A DNA stretch of 64,000 nucleotides from contig JAEWUM010000009.1 of the NCBI GenBank assembly GCA_023459355.1, positions 1 through 64,000 on the forward strand, read 5' to 3'. This document shows, one piece after another, positions 14,820 through 23,580 of this stretch (within the stretch, counting starts at the first letter, position 1; each line of letters begins with the position of its first letter). The translations under genes were made by a program, and so were the position numbers. The notes beneath the pieces were generated by a model. It had not been told where the DNA came from and searched no databases. It saw only the letters and a program-made list of their open reading frames with translations. The DNA is from Bacteroidota bacterium (GTDB taxonomy: Bacteria > Bacteroidota > Bacteroidia > Bacteroidales > Paludibacteraceae).

Positions 14820-16355
14820 ATGAACAAAAATGAGATATTCGAAAAGCGAATAAAAGCTTTACAGGAAATGGAGGATAATGCTGTAAACAAGCAGCATTTA
14901 AAAGGTAAGTTAACGGCAAGAGAGCGATTAAATGTGTTATTTGACGAAGGAACCTTCTTTGAGTTTGATGCATTTGTGTCGCCATCTCAAACACCCATGA
15001 GTAGCCGGCAATCGAATTTTGGCGATGGCGTGGTAGTCGGAAGAGGTCTTGTGCAGGGAAAAAGCGTTTTTGCTTATGCGCAGGACTTTACTGTTTTAGG
15101 AGGGTCCTTAGGTTTCTCCCATGGCATGAAAATAGCCAAAGTGCAGGAAATGGCCTTGAAACTGGGTGCGCCAATCGTTGGACTGATGGACTCGGGAGGT
15201 GCCCGGATTCAGGAAGGAGTAAAAAGTCTTTCAGCTTACGCAACCATCTTTAACAACAATGTTCGTTCATCGGGTATTGTGCCGCAAATCTCTGTAATAC
15301 TGGGACCTGCTGCTGGTGGTGCGGTATATTCGCCAGCACTTACTGATTTTATCTTCATGACTAAAAACACATCCTATATGTTTGTAACCGGACCGGATGT
15401 GGTGAAGGAAGTGCTTAACGAAGACATTGACAAAGACGGATTGGGTGGGGGAGATGTGCATGCCAATAAAAGCGGAGTTGCGCATTTCGTCTCTGATGAT
15501 GAGGAACATACAATATTATTGGTACGTAAACTCCTATCTTATATTCCTTCAAATAATTTCGAGTCGTTGCCTGTTTCTAACCAGATTTCCTATTATAAAA
15601 GCAGACAGCAATACCTGAATAAAATTATTCCGGATGATCCGAACCGTCCTTATGACATGAAGGAAATTATCAAAATTCTGGTCGATAAGGATAGTTTCTT
15701 TGAAGTCCATGAGGGGTATGCACAAAACATTTTGGTTGGTTTTGCCCGTTTAAATGGTAAAACCATCGGTATTGTAGCCAACCAGCCCAAAGTAATGGCC
15801 GGAACACTGGATATCAACGCCAGCATCAAAGGCGCCCGCTTTGTCCGGTTCTGTGATGCATTTAATATTCCTCTTCTTATTCTGGAAGATGTTCCGGGAT
15901 TCTTACCTGGTATTGAGCAGGAACACAATGGCATCATTCGAAACGGAGCTAAATTACTCTACGCTTTTTGTGAGGCTACTGTTCCTAAAATAACGGTTAT
16001 TACCCGAAAAGCCTACGGAGGTGCTTACATCGTGATGAGTAGTAAAAACACAGGCGGTGACTTCAATTTTGCCTGGCCTTCAGCCGAAATTGCCGTTATG
16101 GGTCCGGCTGGTGCTATCAAGATTGTAAATAAACATGAATTAGCCAATGCGGAAGATAAGGCTGAAATGGAAAAAATGCTGACCGAGAAATATAAAGCTG
16201 AAATAGCCAATCCATATAAGGCAGAAGAAATCGGATTGATTGATGAAGTAATTAATCCTGAAACAACAAGGGAGGTATTAATCACTGCTTTCGAAATTTT
16301 ATCCAATAAACAATATTCCAAACCGGAACGTAAACACGGTAGCATTCCTTTATAG
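14820..16355 (+). CDS. Acyl-CoA (propionyl-CoA) carboxylase, carboxyltransferase subunit
   Basis: 511 residues, the standard size for PccB/MmdA-type carboxyltransferases. Two crotonase-like halves are present; motifs include GKLTARERLNVLFDEGTFFE near the N-terminus, MDSGGARIQEGVKSLSAYA (N-domain oxyanion region) and VITRKAYGGAYIVMSSK (C-domain). It moves the carboxyl group between carboxybiotin and an acyl-CoA, most likely giving (2S)-methylmalonyl-CoA from propionyl-CoA or the reverse. It is the first gene of a three-gene operon with biotin carboxylase and a biotin carrier. Membrane subunits of a sodium-pumping decarboxylase are not in this cluster. A two-unit agtggtt repeat follows its stop. 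Confidence 0.9.
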   Translation: MNKNEIFEKRIKALQEMEDNAVNKQHLKGKLTARERLNVLFDEGTFFEFDAFVSPSQTPMSSRQSNFGDGVVVGRGLVQGKSVFAYAQDFTVLGGSLGFSHGMKIAKVQEMALKLGAPIVGLMDSGGARIQEGVKSLSAYATIFNNNVRSSGIVPQISVILGPAAGGAVYSPALTDFIFMTKNTSYMFVTGPDVVKEVLNEDIDKDGLGGGDVHANKSGVAHFVSDDEEHTILLVRKLLSYIPSNNFESLPVSNQISYYKSRQQYLNKIIPDDPNRPYDMKEIIKILVDKDSFFEVHEGYAQNILVGFARLNGKTIGIVANQPKVMAGTLDINASIKGARFVRFCDAFNIPLLILEDVPGFLPGIEQEHNGIIRNGAKLLYAFCEATVPKITVITRKAYGGAYIVMSSKNTGGDFNFAWPSAEIAVMGPAGAIKIVNKHELANAEDKAEMEKMLTEKYKAEIANPYKAEEIGLIDEVINPETTREVLITAFEILSNKQYSKPERKHGSIPL

Positions 16356-16367
16356 TGGTTAGTGGTC
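16354..16367 (+). repeat. Heptamer pair agtggtt/agtggtc after the carboxyltransferase stop
   Basis: Two 7-bp units begin inside the stop codon TAG (16353-16355). They are the same motif, in the same orientation relative to transcription, as the five-unit array after korB (8781-8815). Confidence 0.7.
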
Positions 16368-16423
16368 AGTACAAATCATAATCTACCTGCTACTATCAAG
16401 TTATCAATATTAATGTATTAAAT

Positions 16424-17920
16424 ATGAAGAAAAGACTATTAATTGCCAACAGGAGTGAGATTGCTATTCGTATCATCCGCTCTGCCCATAAACAGGGCAT
16501 GTGTGCAATCGTATTTCAGAGCGATAAAGAACCTGATGCCTTGTATCTCAAGTTTGCTGATGAAATTATTGATGCAAATGATGCCGATGATGAAAAACCT
16601 ATATTCCTTAATCCTCAAAAGATTGTAGATTTAGCAAAGGAGCACGAAGTCGATCTGATACATCCGGGTTATGGTTTTTTATCTGAAAACCCTGACTTTG
16701 CTGCACTTTGTATTGCCAATAACATCAACTTCATTGGTCCGTCACCCGAACTAATTCGAGACATGGGACTTAAGACGGTAGCAAAGAAAATGGCTATTGA
16801 AGCGGGATTGCCTTTGGTTCCGGGTACAGATGGTCCGGTTACCGATGCACAAGCAGCGCGTGAGTTTGCCGATAAAATCGGATATCCGGTTATTTTGAAG
16901 GCTTCTGCCGGAGGCGGTGGCAGGGGGATGCGCATTGTTGAAAAGCCTGAAACAATTGAAAGAAATTTCAAATCGGCTTATGATGAAGCACTTGCTGCAT
17001 TTGGAAATGGAGATATCTTTATTGAAAAATACCTGCAAAATCCCAAACATCTGGAATTTCAAATCTTAGGTGATAAACACGGAAATGTGATTCATTTGGG
17101 AGAAAGAGAGTGTTCGTTGCAACGGAAACATCAGAAAATCATTGAAGAAGCGCCATCGGCAAGTGTTACCCCTGCTATGAGGGCAGAAATGGGTGCTATG
17201 GCCGTTCGTTTTGCTCAAAAAATAGGTTACTATTCTGCCGGAACCATAGAATTTATCATGGATGAAGATGGATCCTATTATTTCATGGAAATGAATACCC
17301 GTATTCAGGTAGAACATCCTGTAACAGAAATGATTACCGGAGTTGATTTGGTGGATTGGCAAATCAGGGTCGCATTAGATGAAGTCTTAGACATCAAACA
17401 GGAAGATGTCAAAATCAAAGGTTGGGCAATTGAATGCAGGGTCAATGCAGAGGATCCACAAAACAGATTCAGTCCGCAAACCGGTTTTATCGACAAAATT
17501 CACTTTCCACAGGAACCAGATATCAGAATTGAAACAGGTTTCCTGAGTGGTTCCATGGTTACCCCATACTTTGATTCTATGATTGCCAAGATTATCGTGC
17601 ACGGAGAAAACAGGAATGATGTAATAAACAAAACTTTGGAAGCCCTGAATAAATTCAATATCATTGGGTTGAAAACAACTGTTCCTTTCTGCAGGACTGT
17701 ACTTCAACATCCGCATTTTATTGAGGCCTCTTATACAACCCGTTGGGTGGATCAGGTTTATGCTCCTGAAATGCTTGAGGATGCTGATGATGAGATGATT
17801 GGTGCACTGGCTGCAACAATCATGTACGCTTCTGAATACTTGCAGTTGCAGGGTGATATACCTGCTTATGAGAACGATGCACTGAATGTGTGGGTGTTGA
17901 ACAAAAGATTAAACTATTGA
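16424..17920 (+). CDS. accC: Biotin carboxylase subunit of acyl-CoA carboxylase
   Basis: 498 residues. It phosphorylates bicarbonate with ATP and carboxylates biotin on the carrier protein. Seen: N-terminal RLLIANRSEIAIRIIRSA, ATP-grasp loop KASAGGGGRGMRIV (about 164-177), metal/biotin region FMEMNTRIQVEHPVTEMITG (about 287-306), and a C-terminal domain IETGFLSGSMVTPYFDSM. The tail after residue 450 is longer than in AccC of the fatty-acid pathway, as in PccA-like N-terminal units. Position between the carboxyltransferase (68 bases upstream) and biotin carrier (43 bases downstream) ties it to this complex. Whether it also serves acetyl-CoA carboxylase is unknown. Confidence 0.9.
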   Translation: MKKRLLIANRSEIAIRIIRSAHKQGMCAIVFQSDKEPDALYLKFADEIIDANDADDEKPIFLNPQKIVDLAKEHEVDLIHPGYGFLSENPDFAALCIANNINFIGPSPELIRDMGLKTVAKKMAIEAGLPLVPGTDGPVTDAQAAREFADKIGYPVILKASAGGGGRGMRIVEKPETIERNFKSAYDEALAAFGNGDIFIEKYLQNPKHLEFQILGDKHGNVIHLGERECSLQRKHQKIIEEAPSASVTPAMRAEMGAMAVRFAQKIGYYSAGTIEFIMDEDGSYYFMEMNTRIQVEHPVTEMITGVDLVDWQIRVALDEVLDIKQEDVKIKGWAIECRVNAEDPQNRFSPQTGFIDKIHFPQEPDIRIETGFLSGSMVTPYFDSMIAKIIVHGENRNDVINKTLEALNKFNIIGLKTTVPFCRTVLQHPHFIEASYTTRWVDQVYAPEMLEDADDEMIGALAATIMYASEYLQLQGDIPAYENDALNVWVLNKRLNY

Positions 17921-17963
17921 TTTTATGTGAACTTCGTATAAATATAAAAGGGATGCCTCGCGT

Positions 17964-18473
17964 TTGTTTATCGCGGTGCGTGACAACGGGAAAAGATATA
18001 AAATTTATATCCCCAGAGAATCGAATCCGGTTATCAATGGCAATGAACAGGAAATTGATTTTGTAGAACAGGAGGATTTCCAGTACACCTTCGATCGAAA
18101 CGGAAAAAGATTTCATTGTGAGTTGGTTTCGAGGGATCAAAATAAAGCAACCGTCAATGTAAACGGTGTAGAATATAAATTCAGTCTGGAATCAATTTTT
18201 TCTTATGTTCGCAGGGGCATGATTGCTACGGGAGAAGAAAAAGATTCAGCTAATAATATTCTCGCACCCATGCCGGGCAAAATTATCGATATCTTTCTGA
18301 ATGAAGGGGATTTAGTAAATGCGGGTGAACCTATTCTTACACTCGAAGCCATGAAGATGCAAAATGAGATAACTGCCGAATGCAACGGTGTTATTCAGAA
18401 AATACGGGTGAATCAGGGTCAATCGGTTATGAAAGACGAGTTATTGGTTGAAATACAGTCGATTGATGTTTAA
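17964..18473 (+). CDS. Biotin carboxyl carrier protein of the acyl-CoA carboxylase
   Basis: The C-terminal biotinyl domain (about 93-169) contains APMPGKIIDIFLNEGDLVNA and the biotinylation motif EAMKMQNEI. The N-terminal 90 residues are an extra domain seen in carriers of propionyl-CoA-type carboxylases. The start is uncertain: no in-frame ATG exists between the stop at 17928 and the conserved part, so TTG at 17964 (with aaaagg 12 bases upstream) is my choice; an ATG at 17953 opens a different, short frame. It ends the carboxylase operon and overlaps the convergent menG by four bases. Confidence 0.85.
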   Translation: MFIAVRDNGKRYKIYIPRESNPVINGNEQEIDFVEQEDFQYTFDRNGKRFHCELVSRDQNKATVNVNGVEYKFSLESIFSYVRRGMIATGEEKDSANNILAPMPGKIIDIFLNEGDLVNAGEPILTLEAMKMQNEITAECNGVIQKIRVNQGQSVMKDELLVEIQSIDV

Positions 18474-19216
18474 TTGACTTTTCTGAGCAAATACGCGCTG
18501 CAAACGTCAAATGTAAAACGTTTGTACTTGATTAGTTCAAAATCAAAAGATTGCAGTATTTGAATCAGTTTTTGCCCCCTGGGGAAAGCACCCATCGAAT
18601 TTGTAAGGTATTTGTAATCGGATTTATCCAATAATCCGGTTACAAATAACATATATATCCGGATATACAGCTTGTAGAGCAACAACATAACACCCTTGTC
18701 CGGCTGATTTACTTCAATGATCAGAAAATGTCCTCCGGGTTTGAGTACCCGGTTGATTTCACGAAGTGATTGTGAGAGTTTTTCCAGGTTCCTGATTCCG
18801 AATGAAATAGTAACAGCATCAAAACTTTGATTTTCAAAACTCAGGGCAGCAGCATCCTCTACCATAAAATCGGTTTTTGCACGCACATGCTTATTGGCTA
18901 CTTTCTGTTTGCCTATTTCCATCATCCCGGCTGAAATATCTATTCCGGTGATTTTATCAGGCTTGAGTAGTTTATCCATGACAACCATCATATCGGCAGT
19001 GCCGGTAGCGATATCCAGTATTATTTTGGGAGAAAACTGCTTTAAGAAAGTTACTGCCTCTTTCCTCCAACTATGAGCCATACCCCAGGAAATGACATTA
19101 TTAAAACTGTCGTAATGAGCAGAGATTTTATCGAACAAGCTAATTAGTTGCTTTGTCTTATCTTCATTTGGGTCATAAGGCTTAACCTGATCATTCAATA
19201 ATTCCCCGGAAATCAT
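18470..19216 (-). CDS. menG: Demethylmenaquinone methyltransferase
   Basis: 248 residues of the UbiE/MenG family. Signatures: YDSFNNVISWGMAHSWRKEA (about 35-54), SAM motif LDIATGTADMMVVMDKLLKP, and ISFGIRNLEKLSQSLREINR then VLKPGGHFLIIE. The enzyme performs the last step of menaquinone synthesis; in an anaerobic Bacteroidota menaquinone serves fumarate reduction, so MenG rather than ubiquinone function is expected. Its start overlaps the lgt stop by four bases, making a secA-lgt-menG run on the minus strand. Confidence 0.9.
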   Translation of the reverse strand: MISGELLNDQVKPYDPNEDKTKQLISLFDKISAHYDSFNNVISWGMAHSWRKEAVTFLKQFSPKIILDIATGTADMMVVMDKLLKPDKITGIDISAGMMEIGKQKVANKHVRAKTDFMVEDAAALSFENQSFDAVTISFGIRNLEKLSQSLREINRVLKPGGHFLIIEVNQPDKGVMLLLYKLYIRIYMLFVTGLLDKSDYKYLTNSMGAFPRGQKLIQILQSFDFELIKYKRFTFDVCSAYLLRKVN

Positions 19217-20016
19217 TTGGCAGTTGCAATTTTCTTTTTGTTACTATTGATAATCAGCCAAATTCCCCAAATTATGAAGGGTATACTCAATATCTGCCCC
19301 ATATTTAAAACCATATCGTTTTCAAAGGACTCCTGGTTATTCTTTATAAATTCCAGCAAAAATCTTGTAAAAAAGATTCCGATAAGAAACACACCGAAAA
19401 TTAAGCCGGTTTTCTTATACGCTTCTTTTTTCCAATATAACCAATACGTAACTGCAAAAGTCAAAATACAATATAAAGCTTCATAAATTTGTGTTGGATG
19501 CATCGGTTCTGTTTGTCCGTCACGTACAAAAATGAAACCCCAGGGCAGGGTAGTGGGCCCACCGTAAATCTCCGAATTCATCAAGTTTCCCAAACGAATC
19601 ATAGCGCCTGCAACTGCAACACCAATAACTAATCGGTCAAATACCCAAATATACCCTTTTTTTGATACTTTTTTATTATAAAGATAGGTAGAAACCAATA
19701 TTCCAATCGCTCCACCATGGCTTGCCAAACCACCTTGCCAGATATATAATATCTCGATAGGATTAGCCAGATAATATGCTGGATTATAGAATAGACAGTG
19801 ACCGATTCTGGCCCCGATTATTGTACCTAAAACAGTGTAAATAAACAAACTGTCCAGCCATTTCTCCGGCAATTTTTCATGTTTATAAATCTTCTGTGTA
19901 ATCATTAATGTCAACCAGATTCCGAGCGCCCAAAGCAAACCATACCATCTGATGTGCAAACTTCCAATGCTGAAAATCTCAGGATCTACATTCCAGGTTA
20001 TATAATTCAATAACAT
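19213..20016 (-). CDS. lgt: Prolipoprotein diacylglyceryl transferase
   Basis: 267 residues, seven membrane segments by inspection. Lgt attaches diacylglycerol to the lipobox cysteine of prolipoproteins in the inner membrane. Family motifs: GSLHIRWYGLLWALGIWL at the N-terminus, IGARIGHCLFYNPAYYLANP, GGLASHGGAIGILV, and the signature RLGNLMNSEIYGGPT, followed by MHPTQIYEA. It lies 33 bases after secA and overlaps menG by four bases. Confidence 0.95.
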   Translation of the reverse strand: MLLNYITWNVDPEIFSIGSLHIRWYGLLWALGIWLTLMITQKIYKHEKLPEKWLDSLFIYTVLGTIIGARIGHCLFYNPAYYLANPIEILYIWQGGLASHGGAIGILVSTYLYNKKVSKKGYIWVFDRLVIGVAVAGAMIRLGNLMNSEIYGGPTTLPWGFIFVRDGQTEPMHPTQIYEALYCILTFAVTYWLYWKKEAYKKTGLIFGVFLIGIFFTRFLLEFIKNNQESFENDMVLNMGQILSIPFIIWGIWLIINSNKKKIATAK

Positions 20017-20049
20017 AATTTCTCAGATTTAAATTTGTACCGGTAATTA

Positions 20050-23000
20050 TTATTTGCCGTGACAATGTTTGTATTTTTTGCCACTACCACAGTAACAAAG
20101 TTCATTTCTACCCGGTTTTTTCTCTACATGAACAGGTTCAACTCGTTGGTTTTCACGCGTATCCTGTTTTGTAGGATCTTGAGCGGAACGAGAATTTACT
20201 TCATCTTTTTGCGTGCGATAACGGCTCATATCCATGCGTTGAACAGGTCGTGCTTCTTTTACCTGCTCCGGCTCTCTCATTGGAATCTGTCCACGCATCA
20301 GAATGGAAATAATCTTCCTGTTCATCGAGTCAATCATTTCCTTGAAAAGTCCGAATGATTCGAGTTTGTATATTAACAGAGGATCTTTTTGTTCGTAAGA
20401 TGCATTTTGTACGGAATTACGCAATTCATCCAACTGACGAAGGTGTTCTTTCCATTCATCATCAATGACATATAAAAGTATCTGTTTTTCAAATGATCTG
20501 ACAATCTCTATGGCTTCAGTATTATACGCAGTTTCAAGATTTGTGGAAATATTGAAAACACGTTTACCATCAGTCACCGGTACAAGGATATTTTCGTATT
20601 GCTTTCCTTGTTTTTCATATACTTGTTTGATCACTGGATAGGCTACTGATGCCAGTTTATCCATTTTCCTTTTAAAAGAAGCCAAAGCATCTTCAGCAAC
20701 TTTTTCTGATAAATCATTTACTTTTCCTGATAAGAATTGTTCTGCTGCAACCGGAGCATCCATAGCGAACACTTTCAATAGTTCCTCTTCAAAGTATTCA
20801 TAATCCTGTGCGTTTTTAGCATTTTCAACAGTGTTTTCTGCCAGATCATAAATCATATTGGTGATATCAACACCAATTCTTTCACCCATCAATGCATGGC
20901 GACGTTTCGAGTACACCACCTCACGTTGGGAGTTCATTACATCATCGTATTCCAGCAATCTTTTACGAATACCAAAGTTATTCTCTTCAACTTTCTTCTG
21001 TGCTCGTTCGATAGAGTTTGAAATCATCTGATGTTCAATCATTTCTCCTTCTTTGAAACCAAGCCTGTCCATAATAGACGCGATTCGTTCTGAACCGAAC
21101 AAACGCATCAAATCATCTTCCAGCGAAACAAAGAAAACAGAAGAACCCGGGTCACCCTGACGACCGGCACGACCTCGTAACTGTCTGTCAACCCGACGGC
21201 TTTCATGGCGTTCTGTACCAATGATGGCCAAACCACCGGCAGCTTTCACTTCAGGAGTAAGTTTGATGTCGGTACCACGACCTGCCATGTTGGTTGCGAT
21301 GGTCACAGTGCCTTTACGACCGGCTTCGGCAACGATATCAGCTTCACGCTGGTGAAGTTTAGCATTTAAGACATTGTGCTTAATCTTCCTTACAGTCAAC
21401 ATCCTGCTGAGCAATTCCGATATTTCCACAGAGGTAGTACCAACCAGTACCGGACGACCTGCATTGACAAGCGCATCAATTTCTTCAATAACAGCAGTAT
21501 ATTTTTCCCGTTTGGTCCGATATACACGATCCTGCATATCATTACGTGAAATTGGCCGGTTTGTTGGTATTACCACTACATCAAGTTTGTAGATATCCCA
21601 TAATTCACCGGCTTCTGTTTCTGCTGTACCGGTCATACCGGCCAGTTTGCTGTACATCCTGAAATAATTTTGCAGGGTAATGGTAGCAAAGGTCTGTGTG
21701 GCAGCTTCAACCGTAACATTTTCTTTTGCTTCAATGGCTTGATGCAATCCATCGGAATACCGACGACCTTCCATGATACGACCGGTTTGTTCATCTACAA
21801 TCTTTACTTTATTCTCGAGTACTACGTATTCTACGTCTTTCTCAAACAAAGTATAGGCTTTCAATAATTGATTTATTGTGTGAACACGTTCTGATTTGAT
21901 TGCGTAATGTTGATGAATTTCGTCTTTACGACTTTGCTTTTCAGCAGGAGAAAGTGTTTTATCTCTTTCTAAATCAGCAATTTCACCGCCTACATCAGGT
22001 AAAACGAAAAATTTAGGATCTTCGGAATTACCTGTTATAAGATCAATCCCTTTGTCTGTGAGGTTAATGCCTTTATTTTTCTCATCAATTACAAAATAAA
22101 GCGGATCAGTTGCAATGTGCATGTTTTTATTGTTCTGCTCCATGTAAAACTCTTCTGTTTTAAGCAGTTGAGCTTTAATTCCCTGTTCGCTGAGAAACTT
22201 GATGAGTGGTTTATTTTTTGGTAAACCTTTGTAAGAACGGAACAAAGCCAATGCGCCTTCCTCGCGTTTCTTCTCATCATCTGATTTCATCAGCTCTTTT
22301 GCTTCAGATAAATATTTGGTAGCCAATGCTTTCTGAGCAGAAACCAATTTTTCAACCTTGGGACGTAAATCTTCAAAAAGCTGGTCATCACCACGGGGAA
22401 CCGGACCAGAAATAATCAGGGGCGTACGGGCATCATCAATCAAAACCGAGTCAACCTCATCCACGATGGCGTAATTGTGTTTCCGTTGAACCAGATCTTC
22501 GGGGTTGGTAGCCATGTTATCACGCAGATAATCAAAGCCAAATTCGTTATTTGTTCCGAAAGTAATATCAGCAAGATAGGCTTTACGACGCTCTTCCGAA
22601 TTAGGTCGATGCCTGTCGATACAATCTACCGACAACCCATGGAACATATAAAGTGGTCCCATCCATTCAGAGTCACGTTTTGAGAGGTAATCATTAACTG
22701 TTACAACATGAACACCCCGTCCGGTCAATGCATTTAAATAGACGGGTAGGGTAGCAACCAGGGTTTTTCCTTCTCCAGTACCCATTTCAGCAATTTTTCC
22801 TTTGTGCAGTACAGTACCACCAAATAGCTGAACATCATAGTGAATCATGTCCCATTTAATCATGTTACCGCCAGCCATCCATTCATTTTTATAGATGGCT
22901 TTGTCGCCCTGAATAGTAACAAAATCGTATTTAACGGCTAATTCCCGGTCAAATGGAGTAGCCGTAACAGTAATTTCCTGATTTTCAGTTAGTCTGCGAG

Positions 23001-23352
23001 CAGTATCCTTAATAACGGCAAAAGCTTCCGGTAAAATTTCTTCTAAGATTTTTTCATTTTTAGAAATAATCTCTTTTTCAAGTTTATCAATTTCGATGTA
23101 GATTTTTTCCCGCAGATTTATTTCTGTGGATTCTACTGAATTTTTAAGCTCCTGAATCCGGTTTACTTCATCAGCGACATAATCTTTAATACGTTGTTTT
23201 AAATTATTCGATAAATCTCTCAATTCATCATTTGATAATTTAATAACTGATTCATACGCATTTTTTGTTTTGATGACATAAGGTTCTATTTCTTTTAAGT
23301 CACGCTGAGCCTTGTTACCAAAAATCTTTTTCAGAATATCATTAAATCCCAT
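20050..23352 (-). CDS. secA: Preprotein translocase ATPase SecA
   Basis: 1100 residues, the long form common in Bacteroidota. SecA drives secretory proteins through SecYEG using ATP. Walker A is AEMGTGEGKTLVATLPVYLN, the DEAD-type box is VDEVDSVLIDDARTPLIISG, and helicase motifs DEQTGRIMEGRRYSDGLHQA, NMAGRGTDIKL and RQLRGRAGRQGDPGSSVF follow. The C-terminus ends in a zinc-binding tail ELCYCGSGKKYKHCHGK preceded by a basic linker. Insertions around residues 330-470 account for the extra length. It heads the secA-lgt-menG unit and has its own promoter at 23428-23398. Confidence 0.97.
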   Translation of the reverse strand: MGFNDILKKIFGNKAQRDLKEIEPYVIKTKNAYESVIKLSNDELRDLSNNLKQRIKDYVADEVNRIQELKNSVESTEINLREKIYIEIDKLEKEIISKNEKILEEILPEAFAVIKDTARRLTENQEITVTATPFDRELAVKYDFVTIQGDKAIYKNEWMAGGNMIKWDMIHYDVQLFGGTVLHKGKIAEMGTGEGKTLVATLPVYLNALTGRGVHVVTVNDYLSKRDSEWMGPLYMFHGLSVDCIDRHRPNSEERRKAYLADITFGTNNEFGFDYLRDNMATNPEDLVQRKHNYAIVDEVDSVLIDDARTPLIISGPVPRGDDQLFEDLRPKVEKLVSAQKALATKYLSEAKELMKSDDEKKREEGALALFRSYKGLPKNKPLIKFLSEQGIKAQLLKTEEFYMEQNNKNMHIATDPLYFVIDEKNKGINLTDKGIDLITGNSEDPKFFVLPDVGGEIADLERDKTLSPAEKQSRKDEIHQHYAIKSERVHTINQLLKAYTLFEKDVEYVVLENKVKIVDEQTGRIMEGRRYSDGLHQAIEAKENVTVEAATQTFATITLQNYFRMYSKLAGMTGTAETEAGELWDIYKLDVVVIPTNRPISRNDMQDRVYRTKREKYTAVIEEIDALVNAGRPVLVGTTSVEISELLSRMLTVRKIKHNVLNAKLHQREADIVAEAGRKGTVTIATNMAGRGTDIKLTPEVKAAGGLAIIGTERHESRRVDRQLRGRAGRQGDPGSSVFFVSLEDDLMRLFGSERIASIMDRLGFKEGEMIEHQMISNSIERAQKKVEENNFGIRKRLLEYDDVMNSQREVVYSKRRHALMGERIGVDITNMIYDLAENTVENAKNAQDYEYFEEELLKVFAMDAPVAAEQFLSGKVNDLSEKVAEDALASFKRKMDKLASVAYPVIKQVYEKQGKQYENILVPVTDGKRVFNISTNLETAYNTEAIEIVRSFEKQILLYVIDDEWKEHLRQLDELRNSVQNASYEQKDPLLIYKLESFGLFKEMIDSMNRKIISILMRGQIPMREPEQVKEARPVQRMDMSRYRTQKDEVNSRSAQDPTKQDTRENQRVEPVHVEKKPGRNELCYCGSGKKYKHCHGK

Positions 23353-23397
23353 TTTAGTATAATGTGTGTTATTTCAAAAACAAATTTTTAAGATTGA

Positions 23398-23428
23398 CAA
23401 AGATACAATTTTTTCTGTGTATCTCAAT
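23398..23428 (-). promoter_or_regulatory. Promoter of secA
   Basis: On the minus strand ATTG (23428-23425), 19 bases, and TATCTTTG (23405-23398) match the Bacteroidota consensus. The -7 box ends 45 bases before the secA start. The rest of the 228-bp gap to aspS (23353-23580) shows nothing else. Confidence 0.65.
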
Positions 23429-23580
23429 TAGAATCAATGTAAAGATATGGATAAATTAGCAGTTGAAATCAGCAGTTTTAAATTATATTAATTTGTATCG
23501 CATAATTTATATTATGTAAAATACAATTTATCAACAAATGAGGAATATGAAATCTCATATTCCCCATTCGTCTATAAAAA

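Noticed and set aside
17953..18064. ATG at 17953 as start of the biotin carrier
   Set aside because: It is in a different frame and meets a stop before the biotinyl domain.
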